From Nitrososphaerota archaeon (GTDB lineage: Archaea; Thermoproteota; Nitrososphaeria; Nitrososphaerales; Nitrosopumilaceae): DNA of 64,000 nucleotides. The DNA is taken from positions 1 through 64,000 of the forward strand of contig JACQCT010000005.1 in assembly GCA_016201435.1 (NCBI GenBank). The letters are read 5' to 3'. The position numbers and the translations under genes were made by a program. Under the pieces are notes generated by a model, which was not told where the DNA came from, ran no database searches, and worked only from the letters and a program-made list of their open reading frames with translations. Shown here piece by piece: positions 27,331 to 36,669 of this stretch; positions within the stretch are counted from its first letter, which is position 1; the number at the start of each line of letters is the position of its first letter.

Positions 27331-28200
27331 ATGATAATTCAAACTAAAAACGATAACATAGATAACACAATAAATCAAACTAACAGAGCTAATCTTTCCA
27401 ATTTAAATACACAAATTACACATCTCCATAAGGAACTAAATCAATTAAAGAAAAAAAACAGGCGAATTATTTTTTTTACGTTACTTCCATGCACCGTTTT
27501 ATTATTTGTGCTAACCATTTATCTTACAGGACATTTATTAGAACAAAACGACAAAGAGTTTCTCGATAGAGGAAGAATCCTAATTGAACCGCTCAGAGCT
27601 AACATAATAGATACTACCATACCATGGCATCTTGCCGCAGACCAAACAATCAATGTTAACATAATAAACTCCGAGTCCGTATCTTCACATAAGATAGATA
27701 TTATCAGAGACGCAATCCTCTCTCCGCAAATTGTAAATATCAGCGGTGATTCACAAGGTGGATCTACTGGCACTGTATATTATGCGGGCTGGGAAGCAGC
27801 ATTAACACATGCATCAGAAAAACCAACGAAATTCTTTATACCTAAGAAATTTAGTGTAACTGAATCTCTAGATAACATAGGCGATATTACAATTATACTT
27901 TCACATCTTAAGAATGAAGAAGGATATCTAGGATTTACTAAATTAAAAATAGACAATGATCAGATAGTGAAAGCAACTATGACAATATATGATGTCGATA
28001 ATTTATCAGACGCGGATCTTTCCACAATTGCTAAACATGAGTTTGGTCATGCGTTAGGTCTTGGGCATTCTGCTAGCGGTAATGACTTGATGCATGACAC
28101 TATTGACACAAAATATAGTTATATTTCAAAGTGTGATATTGAAGCCGTATCCGAATTATATGATGGGAAAGAATCTACCGAAATCGTTTGTGGCACATAG
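27331..28200 (+). CDS. Membrane-anchored matrixin-like metalloprotease
   Basis: 289 residues from the ATG at 27331; a TTG at 27307 would add eight. A coiled-coil-like segment (about 20-43) precedes one transmembrane helix (about 47-68). An ectodomain follows with the metzincin zinc motif HEFGHALGLGH (HExxHxxGxxH) near residue 240 and DLMHDTI after it as the Met-turn. It is expected to be an extracellular zinc endopeptidase of the matrixin type tethered by its N-terminus. Thaumarchaea carry several such proteases; the substrate is unknown. It is flanked by small regulators and forms no evident operon. Confidence 0.85.
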   Translation: MIIQTKNDNIDNTINQTNRANLSNLNTQITHLHKELNQLKKKNRRIIFFTLLPCTVLLFVLTIYLTGHLLEQNDKEFLDRGRILIEPLRANIIDTTIPWHLAADQTINVNIINSESVSSHKIDIIRDAILSPQIVNISGDSQGGSTGTVYYAGWEAALTHASEKPTKFFIPKKFSVTESLDNIGDITIILSHLKNEEGYLGFTKLKIDNDQIVKATMTIYDVDNLSDADLSTIAKHEFGHALGLGHSASGNDLMHDTIDTKYSYISKCDIEAVSELYDGKESTEIVCGT

Positions 28201-28207
28201 GAAATAA

Positions 28208-28552
28208 CTAGTTATCTTTCAACATAAACAGGCCTAACATGACTCGTCCTTTGTCCGTTATGTAATACATCATATTGAAACCGGCAGGTTCCTTTCTGAC
28301 AAAATTATACCTTACACAAAGATGAAGATAGTTTAGAAAAGATTTTTTCATTCGTATGTTTGATTTTATATAGAGATCGGAAAAAGTCATTGGATTGTAT
28401 CGTACTTGGTATAATAACTTTAGAAGTGATATGGTACTAAAATCACGCGCCCTTGCTTTCACCGAATCCAAAACTTGTTCATCTCGTGTGATGATAAAAT
28501 CAGAATACTGATCTGCCACTTCTACTGGGATGTACGTCATTCTTGTTCTCAT
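28208..28552 (-). CDS. Archaeal winged-helix regulator
   Basis: 114 residues. The C-terminal 70 follow the archaeal winged-helix pattern: ISLLKLLYQVRYNPMTFSDL, recognition-helix-like MKKSFLNYLHLCVRYNFV, and a wing ending YYITDKGRVMLGLF. This ITxKGxxxL ending is common to such small archaeal regulators. The divergent Lrp-type gene starts about 120 bp away, so both may share a control region. No effector domain is seen. DNA binding is inferred from fold pattern only. Confidence 0.65.
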   Translation of the reverse strand: MRTRMTYIPVEVADQYSDFIITRDEQVLDSVKARARDFSTISLLKLLYQVRYNPMTFSDLYIKSNIRMKKSFLNYLHLCVRYNFVRKEPAGFNMMYYITDKGRVMLGLFMLKDN

Positions 28553-28672
28553 ATTACGGTATTGGTACCGTACCTTACCTTATTAATCTTAACTAGAAGT
28601 TTTTTTGAGCTATACTATAGCTTTTTTCAACAAATTCCATTTGTTTTTATTCAAGATGATGCGAACTCAAAC

Positions 28673-28909
28673 ATGCATAGTGCGTTTATACTAATGAATG
28701 CAGAACTTGGCAAAGAAAATCATATTGTAAAGGAACTACGACAAGTTCCAAACGTCAAAGAAGTTTATCCAGTTTATGGAGTATATGATGTATTGATGGA
28801 ATTAGAAGCAGATTCAATGGAAGTCTTGCGTGAAACAATTACCACAAAGATTAGGAAATTAGATGGAATCAAGTCCACTTTGACTATGATAATTGTAAAA
28901 GACCAATGA
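28673..28909 (+). CDS. Lrp/AsnC-type RAM domain protein (stand-alone)
   Basis: 78 residues from the ATG at 28673. A longer in-frame reading back to 28475 exists, but it would overlap the divergent regulator and has no domain signature. The sequence starting HSAFILMNAELGKENHIVKE, with VYPVYGVYDVLMELEA and IKSTLTMIIVKD, is the alpha-beta RAM (ligand-binding) domain of Lrp/AsnC regulators without the helix-turn-helix. Such stand-alone RAM proteins oligomerise, bind small molecules such as amino acids, and may modulate partner regulators. Confidence 0.8.
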   Translation: MHSAFILMNAELGKENHIVKELRQVPNVKEVYPVYGVYDVLMELEADSMEVLRETITTKIRKLDGIKSTLTMIIVKDQ

Positions 28910-28959
28910 TCCTACTAAATAATTGCCTATAATAATTTGGAAAAGTAGAGAATAGGGAT

Positions 28960-29967
28960 TTGGCAGAAAATTTACTTTTATTGTTAGGGTGGCTAGGTGA
29001 GCTTATCTTTGCTAGTTGGTTGCTGTCTGATGGAGCAGAGCATCTTGCAGAACGATGGGGTGGAAAGTTTGTTGGAAGAACACTTCTTAGTATTGCAACA
29101 ACGCTTCCAGAAATTGCAATTGTTGTAGCTGCTGCAAAAGATGGCTCTTATGGCACTGCGCTAGGTTCCGCTCTTGGCAGCAATCTTTTCATGATGACAC
29201 TTGGTCTTGCTGTAATGCTGATTATTGCAACAACAAAACTTTCCAAGGCACCACAGAGATTTATTGATGTAAAACAATTCAAGCTTGATAAAATTCTACT
29301 AGTAATCACGGCTGTAGTTGGAGCCATGTTGTTTATTGATGGATATGATATTACTGATGGAATTATATTTACGGGATTTTTTGGTGCATACCTGTATTTT
29401 GCATTCCGTGAGATGAGACAAGAGAAAAAAGAAACAGCACTTGAATCTGAACTTCATGCAACACATGAGGCAAAATTGTCAAAAAAACACTTTGGCCGTT
29501 CGATGATTCTTTTTATTGTGGGTACAATTGGAATTTTTATTGGTGCAGAGCCATTTGTGCATTCTCTTGAAGGTGTTGCATTGGATAGCGGTGTTTCTGT
29601 TGTTGTACTTGCGGTAATAATAAGTCCTATTGCTGGAGAGATGCCAGAAAAAATATCTATGATTTTTTTGGCACGTAAAGGTGCAAGCGGTGCGTCTATT
29701 GCAGTAGCAAATGTTTTAGGATCCAAAATTCTAAACAACACACTACTTCTTGCAGTAGCTGTCTTTGCAGCAATGTCGTATCAAGGATTTACAACAAAAA
29801 TTCCAAACACCTCGCTTTTAGAAAATCAAATGATCCTAGTTACAGTAATCACAATCATTGCACTTATTCCTATGTTCAAAAACAAACTTGGTCTGAAAAG
29901 TGGAATTATGCTTTTAATTTTATATGGAATAGGTATTGGATTCCAGTTTGTTTTACCTTCCCTTTAA
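28960..29967 (+). CDS. CaCA-family cation exchanger (Na+/Ca2+ antiporter-like)
   Basis: 335 residues from a TTG start, with about ten hydrophobic helices in two homologous halves. The first half has SIATTLPEIAI followed by GSALGSNLFMMTLG; the second has AVIISPIAGEMPEKISM followed by ANVLGSKILNNT. These are the two alpha-repeats whose acidic residues (Glu in TLPE and GEMPE) bind cations in the CaCA superfamily. Ion specificity cannot be told from sequence; Na+/Ca2+ or H+/Ca2+ exchange is most likely. It overlaps the convergent tldE-like gene by 4 bp. Confidence 0.88.
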   Translation: MAENLLLLLGWLGELIFASWLLSDGAEHLAERWGGKFVGRTLLSIATTLPEIAIVVAAAKDGSYGTALGSALGSNLFMMTLGLAVMLIIATTKLSKAPQRFIDVKQFKLDKILLVITAVVGAMLFIDGYDITDGIIFTGFFGAYLYFAFREMRQEKKETALESELHATHEAKLSKKHFGRSMILFIVGTIGIFIGAEPFVHSLEGVALDSGVSVVVLAVIISPIAGEMPEKISMIFLARKGASGASIAVANVLGSKILNNTLLLAVAVFAAMSYQGFTTKIPNTSLLENQMILVTVITIIALIPMFKNKLGLKSGIMLLILYGIGIGFQFVLPSL

Positions 29968-31316
29968 ATTGGAACTACCTTTACTCCATCAACTTTGATA
30001 GACGGAGTGATACAGGGAAGTGAATTCCATTGCAATACATTTTTTGTATCCTTTGCTATGGCTGAAACATTCTGTAATAGTGTTGGAAGGTTGTGTACTA
30101 TTCTGACTGATTTGCCAGGTTTTTTAATGACCCCATTTTCTATTATTCTAATTCCACTTCTTGCAGTACAAGAAAAATCCCCACGCTCTGGATTTACCGG
30201 ATATGTATACCAGAGTCTTCCTACAAGCAGTCCTTTTTTTGTGTTTTTTATTATCTCGTCCTTTGTTTCACCCTTGCCGTCTATTCTTAGATTGTGTGGT
30301 AATGGAAAGGGGATTGGCTGTGCATTTCTGCCCATAGGTGAACCCATCCTACTTGCATTTCCTGTAGATTCCTTGCCTTCTTTGAACGCATAAAATGAGT
30401 CGGAAAATGTATTTGTAAAGATGCCTGATTTTATGAGGTGTTGCGGTAAAGTGGGAACTCCTTCGTCATCAAAGGACTTGCTACCAATTCCTTCTGGATG
30501 ATGCGGGTCATCTATTAGATTAAAGTTTTCAGTGGCTATGTTTTTACCAATCTTATCTACAAAACAACTTCTTTTTTCTGAATATGTTTTTAGATTAAAA
30601 TTTGAAGAAAATACAAAAGCGAGCATTTCTCCAATCGCATAAGGCTCAAAAATAATACTATAAGTTTCAGATTGACAACTTTCTGGATTTATAGAATTTA
30701 TACACATTTCTGCAGCATCCTTTCCAACCGTTTCAGCAGAAAAGTTGTTAGCAGTCCTCGAAGAAATGGCACCAATACCACTTACTGGAGTAATACCATA
30801 ATCTGAATCTGCATTAATATTTCCAGCAATGTATGTTGCTTTATCCTTACAATTTAATCCATTACTGTTGGCAATCTCAATGTTTTCTGAAACAATATTC
30901 AAAGATCCCGAAATTGTTGTAATCTTTTGCTGTTTGGCAGAATTGATCATTTCCTGTGCAATATCTGATGCTTCTATTCCTGAAATCTCTGCAAGATTTT
31001 TATCAAAAGTTTTTTCAACTATGGAAAATTTTGTGCTAAAAGGTAAGGACTTCCAGAAATTTTTTGGTTTGGCATGAGATGTTGATTGTAATGCCTTTTC
31101 AACTATGTTATTTTCAAAATTTGTAGTCCTGGCAGAACCGATTCTTTTTTCATGTATGACTCTTACGGCAATGCCTCTTTCTTGGCTCTGTTTTAATTCA
31201 GCTATTTCAGAATCTGTTATTCTTACTGTTGTAATCTTTTTTTCTACAAAGAACACTTCATACTCATCCAAATGTAGACTTTTAGCCTTTGAGAGTACCT
31301 TCTCACAAGCTGACAA
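29964..31316 (-). CDS. TldD/PmbA-family protein (TldE-like subunit)
   Basis: 450 residues, TTG start. The N-terminal domain starts DEYEVFFVEKKITTVRITDS, which matches PmbA/TldE proteins, and GRLWYT and FSCTARSGIRIIENG appear in the C-terminal domain. TldE is the non-catalytic partner of TldD in a metalloprotease that degrades unfolded peptides and matures some peptides in bacteria. I see no HExxxH in this protein, in line with TldE. The start codon lies directly after the cofH stop with no gap, so it is translated from the same transcript as cofG and cofH. A functional tie to F420 synthesis is not known to me. Confidence 0.82.
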   Translation of the reverse strand: MSACEKVLSKAKSLHLDEYEVFFVEKKITTVRITDSEIAELKQSQERGIAVRVIHEKRIGSARTTNFENNIVEKALQSTSHAKPKNFWKSLPFSTKFSIVEKTFDKNLAEISGIEASDIAQEMINSAKQQKITTISGSLNIVSENIEIANSNGLNCKDKATYIAGNINADSDYGITPVSGIGAISSRTANNFSAETVGKDAAEMCINSINPESCQSETYSIIFEPYAIGEMLAFVFSSNFNLKTYSEKRSCFVDKIGKNIATENFNLIDDPHHPEGIGSKSFDDEGVPTLPQHLIKSGIFTNTFSDSFYAFKEGKESTGNASRMGSPMGRNAQPIPFPLPHNLRIDGKGETKDEIIKNTKKGLLVGRLWYTYPVNPERGDFSCTARSGIRIIENGVIKKPGKSVRIVHNLPTLLQNVSAIAKDTKNVLQWNSLPCITPSIKVDGVKVVPI

Positions 31317-32582
31317 CTAGTTTCGCCTATTTTTGTACCTGTATTTGTCCAACTTGATTAATTCATGATAAGAGCCAAACTGTGATGTATTTTCAACTTT
31401 ATCCAAAACATCCTCTTTTTCTTTAGCGGTTTCATACGTCTGTATTATTTTGTAAGATGTAGTTCTTTGTGCTGGAATTCTACCAATCCGTCTTATGAAA
31501 TTTCTAATCTCTTTTGGTTTAAGAAGTTGTCCGTGTTTTGCTCCTGCGGCAGTGGATATGCTTTCATTTATCAGCGTGCCGCCAAAATCATTTGCTCCCC
31601 ACATAAGCAAGTGCTGTGACATGTTTCCGCCCTCTTTAACCCACGAAGTTTGAATGTTGTTTATATAATTATTTAACATGATGCGTGATATGGCATGCAT
31701 TAAAAGTACATCATTTCCATCCGCGCCATTTTTTATTCCAACATGGAGATTGTTTTTGTACATTGGAGCTTCGGTATGTATGAAATTCAACGGAACAAAT
31801 TCTGTAAAACCTCCAGTCTCCTTTTGAATTTCACGGATCAAACCGATGTGTCTTACTCTGTCTTCTGGAGTTTCCAAGTGACCAAACATGATAGTAGCTG
31901 TTGAAGGAATTCCTAGTCTATGAGCTGTTTTAATTATTTCAATCCAGTTTTTGACACTTATTCTTCCAGGAGAAATTCTGTCACGAAGTTTTTGATCTAA
32001 AATTTCTGCTGCTGTCCCAGGAAGTGAATCAACTCCAGCTTCTTTTAATCGCAAAAGATATTCTTTGATTGGTATGTTGGATCTTGTTGCACCATACAAT
32101 ACTTCTTCTGGCGAAAACCCATGAATGTGAATATCTGCGACTTCATTTTTTATTGCCCTGCAAATGTTCTCATAAGTTTCTCCATCCATGTTAGGAGGCA
32201 GACCTGCTTGCACACAAACTTCTGTTGCACCTAGTGTCATTGCCTCTCTGGTTCGCCTTACGATTTCCTCTGTAGGTAAAAAGTAGCCCTCCTCTTCGCG
32301 AAAATCCCTGCTAAATGCGCAAAATCCACATTGTTTTATGCAGACATTTGTAAAATTGATGTTTCTGTTTATAACATAAGTAACAACATCACCAACTCTT
32401 CTTTTTCTTAATTCATCTGCAACCATGCCAATAAGGTGAAAATTTATTCCCTTTGCATAAAACAATCTAGCTGATTCTTCTACTGAAATTTCTTTTTCAG
32501 CGAGAGCTCTATCCAAAGTTTCAACTATTAATGGATCAGCATGTCTTAACAGAGAATCAAACAGTGATGTTTGAACACTCAT
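31317..32582 (-). CDS. cofH: FO synthase subunit CofH
   Basis: 421-residue radical SAM enzyme. The [4Fe-4S] motif C-x3-C-x2-C appears as VCIKQCGFCAFSRD near residue 78-90. The barrel continues with CVQAGLPPN, HIHGFSPEEV, LPGTAAEILD and the end-of-barrel SQHLLMWGANDFGGTL. CofH joins 5-amino-6-ribitylaminouracil to a tyrosine-derived group. CofG then closes the ring to make FO, the deazaflavin core of F420. The gene overlaps cofG by 4 bp and abuts tldE. cofD and cofC for the later steps are at 54-55.5 kb. Confidence 0.93.
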   Translation of the reverse strand: MSVQTSLFDSLLRHADPLIVETLDRALAEKEISVEESARLFYAKGINFHLIGMVADELRKRRVGDVVTYVINRNINFTNVCIKQCGFCAFSRDFREEEGYFLPTEEIVRRTREAMTLGATEVCVQAGLPPNMDGETYENICRAIKNEVADIHIHGFSPEEVLYGATRSNIPIKEYLLRLKEAGVDSLPGTAAEILDQKLRDRISPGRISVKNWIEIIKTAHRLGIPSTATIMFGHLETPEDRVRHIGLIREIQKETGGFTEFVPLNFIHTEAPMYKNNLHVGIKNGADGNDVLLMHAISRIMLNNYINNIQTSWVKEGGNMSQHLLMWGANDFGGTLINESISTAAGAKHGQLLKPKEIRNFIRRIGRIPAQRTTSYKIIQTYETAKEKEDVLDKVENTSQFGSYHELIKLDKYRYKNRRN

Positions 32583-33748
32583 TTTTGATACTCCATTCTC
32601 ACAAATCCTTCAGAGTCTGTTTTTCCTAATACCACGTCTTTAAGATCTGGATGCACAAATGAAAAAAATTCTGGATATACTGGAAGTCTTGCTTTTAACT
32701 CAAATCCTGCTTTAAGAGAATTTTTTGCAACCGTATCTATAGCGGGCCAAGAGAATTCGGGATTTACATAATCAGGAGTTAGTGGGGAAATTCCTCCCCA
32801 ATCATTTATTCCAACAGATAGAAAACTTGCATAGGTATCTGGAGAAAGGTTTGGCGGAACCTGGATATTCATTTCTGGCATAATTACTCTGGCAAGCGCA
32901 ACTAGTGTTTTGAAATATTTTTCTTCTGGAGAGGGAACATTTTTCATCATGGTATCTGATTTTGGTTGAAAATTTTGTAAAATAATTTCTTGAATGTGGC
33001 CATATTTTTTATGAATCTCTTTTATGGCATAGATTGAATCAATTATCTCAAATGCGGTCTCCCCAATTCCAATGAGAATTCCTGTAGTAATTGGAATGCC
33101 AAGTTCACCAGCATCTTTTAGAACCCGAAGTCTTGCTTTAGGATATTTACTTGGAGCAAACTCATGCGGCATACCATGTTGTGAGAGACGTATGCTAGAA
33201 TTTTCAAGCATAAGACCAAGACTCACATTAGTTTTTCTAAGTTCATTCATTTCTGTTTTTGTAAGGTTTCCGGCATTAGTATGAGGAAAAAGTCCTTCAC
33301 TTAGCGCAATTTCAGATGCATGAATCAAGTACTCGACAGTACTTGCAAAACCATTTTCTTTAAGCCATGTTCTTGCTTCTTGGTATTTTTGCTCTGGTCT
33401 TTCTCCTGTAACAAATAATGCCTCTGTACATTTGTGAGTTTTTCCAATCTTTGCAAGATTTTGTACATCACGCTTTGACATCATGGAAATCTTTGATTGG
33501 TCTGGTTCTGATTTGTAAGTACAATATGAACATGTGTCTCTGCAGAGATTAATTAAATTGAAAAAGACTTTTCTTGAATATGTGACGTGTGTTCCTTTGT
33601 ATTTGTTTCTTAAAATTTGTGAAATTTTGTAAAGTTCAAAGGAGTTCTGTTGTGATTCCTCATAGATTTGGTAAGCCTCATCCTTTGAAATTTCTTTATT
33701 ATCGATAACTCTGTTTAATGCGTCAGAAATTAAGGTAAGTTTGCTCAA
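32579..33748 (-). CDS. cofG: FO synthase subunit CofG
   Basis: 389-residue radical SAM enzyme, TTG start. The cluster motif C-x3-C-x2-C reads NLCRDTCSYCTYKSEP near residue 67-76. ALFVTGERPEQKY and GILIGIGET are typical CofG segments, and GINDWGGISPLTPDYVNPE closes the barrel. Partner of CofH in making FO. First gene of the cofG-cofH-tldE unit, with a 4-bp overlap to cofH. The 39-bp gap to the upstream htrA-like gene leaves room for only a short leader. Confidence 0.93.
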   Translation of the reverse strand: MSKLTLISDALNRVIDNKEISKDEAYQIYEESQQNSFELYKISQILRNKYKGTHVTYSRKVFFNLINLCRDTCSYCTYKSEPDQSKISMMSKRDVQNLAKIGKTHKCTEALFVTGERPEQKYQEARTWLKENGFASTVEYLIHASEIALSEGLFPHTNAGNLTKTEMNELRKTNVSLGLMLENSSIRLSQHGMPHEFAPSKYPKARLRVLKDAGELGIPITTGILIGIGETAFEIIDSIYAIKEIHKKYGHIQEIILQNFQPKSDTMMKNVPSPEEKYFKTLVALARVIMPEMNIQVPPNLSPDTYASFLSVGINDWGGISPLTPDYVNPEFSWPAIDTVAKNSLKAGFELKARLPVYPEFFSFVHPDLKDVVLGKTDSEGFVRMEYQK

Positions 33749-33787
33749 CAGCTGAATTAGCTAATGTCAGTGGTATTTATTCTTGTA

Positions 33788-34924
33788 CTAGTGTTGGCTT
33801 TGATTGGGTCTTTCTTCAAGAATCAAATCAAAATTGCTTGTATGACCATTACGAAGGATCTTTAAAGTTATTTTGTCACCAACAGATTTTTCTTCTTGCA
33901 AATAATTTAGAATATCTTCAAGTTTTCGTACTTGATTGTTATCAATACCTATGATTACGTCTCCGCCCACTTTGTATTTTGTACCATCTACAGTAGTTGT
34001 ATTAGTGTAACCGTGAAGACCTGCCCTTCCTGCTGGACTTTCCATTACAACATTTTGGATCATAAATCCACTAGTTACTGGTAATCCCAGAATGTCCGAC
34101 AAGTACGGGTCAATACTAATTCCAGATATTCCGATCCATGGATGTTTGAAATGTCCATTTTGTATAATGGAGGGAACAATTTTTTTAATAGTGTTTGAGG
34201 GAATTGCAAATCCTATGCCAGAAAACTCACCAGTACCAGATTGTATGGCTGTGTTGATTCCTATTACTCGTCCTTGCATGTCAAGTAATGGCCCGCCAGA
34301 GTTTCCAGGATTTATTGCAGTATCTGTCTGAATTACATCTGGTATTGAAAATGATGCAGTATCTGGAGTCTCCAATAGTCTTCCTACCTGACTAACTATT
34401 CCTGATGTAACTGAACCACTAAGACCAAAAGGACTTCCTATTGCTGCTACTGGTTCTCCAATACGTAATTTTGACGAGTCCCCTAGAATCAGTGGATGTA
34501 GAACTGACGAGTCTGCATTTACTTTGATGACCGCCAAGTCCGCAAAGGGATCCGTACCTACAACTGTTGCTGTGTATGACCCTCCTTCATGAAATGTTAC
34601 TGTAATTTTTGTGGCATTTTTAACAACATGATTATTTGTTATAATATGACCATTTAGATCATATACGATTCCTGATCCAAGATCACGACCACTTGATGTA
34701 TTGTTTGACGTGCGAACAATTACTTGTACTACACCATCGTCAGATTTTGCAAAAAGATCAGCAAGAGACATTCCAGAATTTTTAGATAACGTTTGATCAA
34801 AATAATTTGTGTTCATAGATCCATTCATAAGATCAATTTTTTGTGGTGAAATAAAAAAAACAAAGACCAGTAATATTACAATTCCGCCGTAAATGCTGCC
34901 CAAAACCGCAGTTGTCTTATCCAA
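33788..34924 (-). CDS. HtrA/DegP-like membrane-anchored serine protease
   Basis: 378 residues. One N-terminal transmembrane helix (about 7-28) anchors a trypsin-like domain. The catalytic triad is visible as His in ITNNHVV, Asp in DPFADLAVI and Ser in INPGNSGGPLLD. A C-terminal PDZ domain (about 275-370) has the GxxGxxG-type GRAGLHGY and GVGDKITLKILRNG-like end. Such proteases act on misfolded extracytoplasmic proteins. It is downstream of a GT2 gene and an SRPBCC gene on the same strand, with a 37-bp gap. Confidence 0.93.
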   Translation of the reverse strand: MDKTTAVLGSIYGGIVILLVFVFFISPQKIDLMNGSMNTNYFDQTLSKNSGMSLADLFAKSDDGVVQVIVRTSNNTSSGRDLGSGIVYDLNGHIITNNHVVKNATKITVTFHEGGSYTATVVGTDPFADLAVIKVNADSSVLHPLILGDSSKLRIGEPVAAIGSPFGLSGSVTSGIVSQVGRLLETPDTASFSIPDVIQTDTAINPGNSGGPLLDMQGRVIGINTAIQSGTGEFSGIGFAIPSNTIKKIVPSIIQNGHFKHPWIGISGISIDPYLSDILGLPVTSGFMIQNVVMESPAGRAGLHGYTNTTTVDGTKYKVGGDVIIGIDNNQVRKLEDILNYLQEEKSVGDKITLKILRNGHTSNFDLILEERPNQSQH

Positions 34925-34961
34925 GATCTAAAAGTATGGATGTTCATCTATAATCCTTCCT

Positions 34962-36170
34962 CTACAAGCTTATTGAATTTTGGATCTGATCTACCATTGA
35001 ATATGTTCTCCCTCTCCATATTACAGCAGTGTTACTTTTTGCTTGTAAAATCCCAGATGCAAATCCTATGACAATAATGAAACTGCCTATAGGACCAAGC
35101 ATTGCATGTTTGAGACCAAGTGGCAGTCCTTTTTTTACCTCTATAATTGCAGCAACATAAAGAAGAGAAACTGTAATAATTGAAACTATAAAAAGCACTG
35201 AAAATGATTCAGATAAATTTGCAAAGATTGCAGAATATGCCAAAATAGGAAATGGCATGAAAAGCAAAAATAAAACTGCGACAAAAATCCCTACTGCGAT
35301 GTTCTTGTTTTGAAGATAAAGTGGGATCATTAGACGCTTTAAGGCGTGCCAAAGCGTTGACCAGTCTCGTGCCCAAACTGCCTCTATGAGATGTTCGCCA
35401 CGGACCATTTTCATATTGTTGCCTGATTCCTTTACCTTTTTTCCAAGGGCACCATCTTCGACAATTTCTCCTTTTACTCCTTCATGGGTTCCAACACTTT
35501 CATATGTTTTTCTCTTGATTATGAAAAAACTCCCAAAAAAATAACCTGTTTTTTTTGATGGATCGTTTACACGAATAGCTGAAAATCTAGTGTGCAAAAA
35601 GGTTGAAAGCATAGGTAGTGTGATTTTAATCCACTTGTCAAGACAAATCATTTTTGGAATGACAGTAAGCGCATCAAGACTCTCGCTTAGAAGATGTGAC
35701 ACTGATAATGAAATCATTTTTTTTGAATGTATGGTGTCGGCATCTGTAAATAACAAGAGTTCCCCAGTGGATTTTTTAAAACCTTCAAAGCAAGCCCAAT
35801 TTTTTCCTATCCACTTTTCTGGTTTAGGGTCTGCCAATACGTAAATGATCTTGGAATTTTTTTCTGCCATTTTTTTAATTATTTCTCCAGTTTTATCTTC
35901 TGATCTATCGTCAATTGCTATTATCTCATAATTTTCATAATCTTGGTCTAAAAGCGAAACAAGGCATTTTTCAATAAACCCTTCCTCGTTTCTTGCCGGT
36001 AAGATAACTGATACCTTTGGTTTTGGGTGTGGTCTTGCTTCAAACTGGTCTAAAAAAGGCGAATCTCTAAATGAAATCCACATTGATTTTATCAATAGAA
36101 TCCAAGTTATAGCAACTCCAACTAAAATGGCAGCTAGAATATAATTAAAAATATCTAAGATAATTTCCAT
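34962..36170 (-). CDS. Membrane glycosyltransferase family 2
   Basis: 402 residues with one N-terminal helix (about 8-28). A GT2 domain follows, with VSVILPARNEEGFIEKCL, DDRSEDKTGEI and LFTDADTIHS (DxD), and three or four helices end the protein (about 290-385). The layout resembles CrtQ-type and related enzymes that glycosylate membrane lipids or carotenoids. The substrate is not deducible. It starts 4 bp after the stop of the SRPBCC gene, so they are co-transcribed. Confidence 0.85.
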   Translation of the reverse strand: MEIILDIFNYILAAILVGVAITWILLIKSMWISFRDSPFLDQFEARPHPKPKVSVILPARNEEGFIEKCLVSLLDQDYENYEIIAIDDRSEDKTGEIIKKMAEKNSKIIYVLADPKPEKWIGKNWACFEGFKKSTGELLLFTDADTIHSKKMISLSVSHLLSESLDALTVIPKMICLDKWIKITLPMLSTFLHTRFSAIRVNDPSKKTGYFFGSFFIIKRKTYESVGTHEGVKGEIVEDGALGKKVKESGNNMKMVRGEHLIEAVWARDWSTLWHALKRLMIPLYLQNKNIAVGIFVAVLFLLFMPFPILAYSAIFANLSESFSVLFIVSIITVSLLYVAAIIEVKKGLPLGLKHAMLGPIGSFIIVIGFASGILQAKSNTAVIWRGRTYSMVDQIQNSISL

Positions 36171-36174
36171 GAAA

Positions 36175-36591
36175 TTATCTCTCTGCTTCTTGTTTTATGC
36201 TTTGTAGTGCCTGCTCAGTTCCACTCTGAATGTGCTTTTTTACCATGCCTGTAAACATGCCCATCATTCCTGAGAGTTTCATATCCCAAACTGCTTCTAG
36301 GTGAATTACGCCCTCTTTTGGTGTAAGAATTATTGTCTTGGTACCATTTATGACTCCCTTAGTAAATTCAGCTTGAATTTTTTCCATGGGATACAAGGTC
36401 ACAGTCTGAATACATTTCGAGTCTTTGAAGGCAATTGTGACCTCACGTGTAACAACATTTCCTTGTTTTGATATGTTTCTTACTTCCTTTGTACCTTTCC
36501 AGAATTTAGGTTCTCCATCAAGATCAGATGTGATATTCCAAACTTTTTCAAGTGGTGCGTTTATGTCAACAGAACTTTGTATCTGAACCAT
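36175..36591 (-). CDS. SRPBCC-family (polyketide cyclase/Coq10-like) protein
   Basis: 138 residues with the START/Bet v1-like pattern: SSVDINAPLEKVWNITSDLD at the N-terminus, a central antiparallel sheet with VTREVTIAFKDS, and a C-terminal long helix MFTGMVKKHIQSGTEQALQS. Such small proteins bind hydrophobic ligands such as lipids or quinones. It is upstream of and coupled to a membrane GT2, so its ligand may be a lipid. Divergent from the GT39-type gene. Confidence 0.8.
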   Translation of the reverse strand: MVQIQSSVDINAPLEKVWNITSDLDGEPKFWKGTKEVRNISKQGNVVTREVTIAFKDSKCIQTVTLYPMEKIQAEFTKGVINGTKTIILTPKEGVIHLEAVWDMKLSGMMGMFTGMVKKHIQSGTEQALQSIKQEAER

Positions 36592-36669
36592 GTCAAATAT
36601 TTTTTGACAGTCTACATATTAGTTTTCATTCTCGTATGGTGTCTTCGGCATAGACAGAATAAGTTTAAT

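Noticed and set aside
28475-28672. Upstream extension of the RAM-domain gene
   Set aside because: It overlaps the divergent regulator and encodes Ser/Leu/Phe-rich sequence with no domain; the RAM fold begins right after the ATG at 28673.
36577-36669. TTG start at 36577 for the GT39-type gene with one more hydrophobic helix
   Set aside because: It would overlap the start of the divergent SRPBCC gene and leave no promoter; the GTG at 36670 precedes the first family-typical helix.
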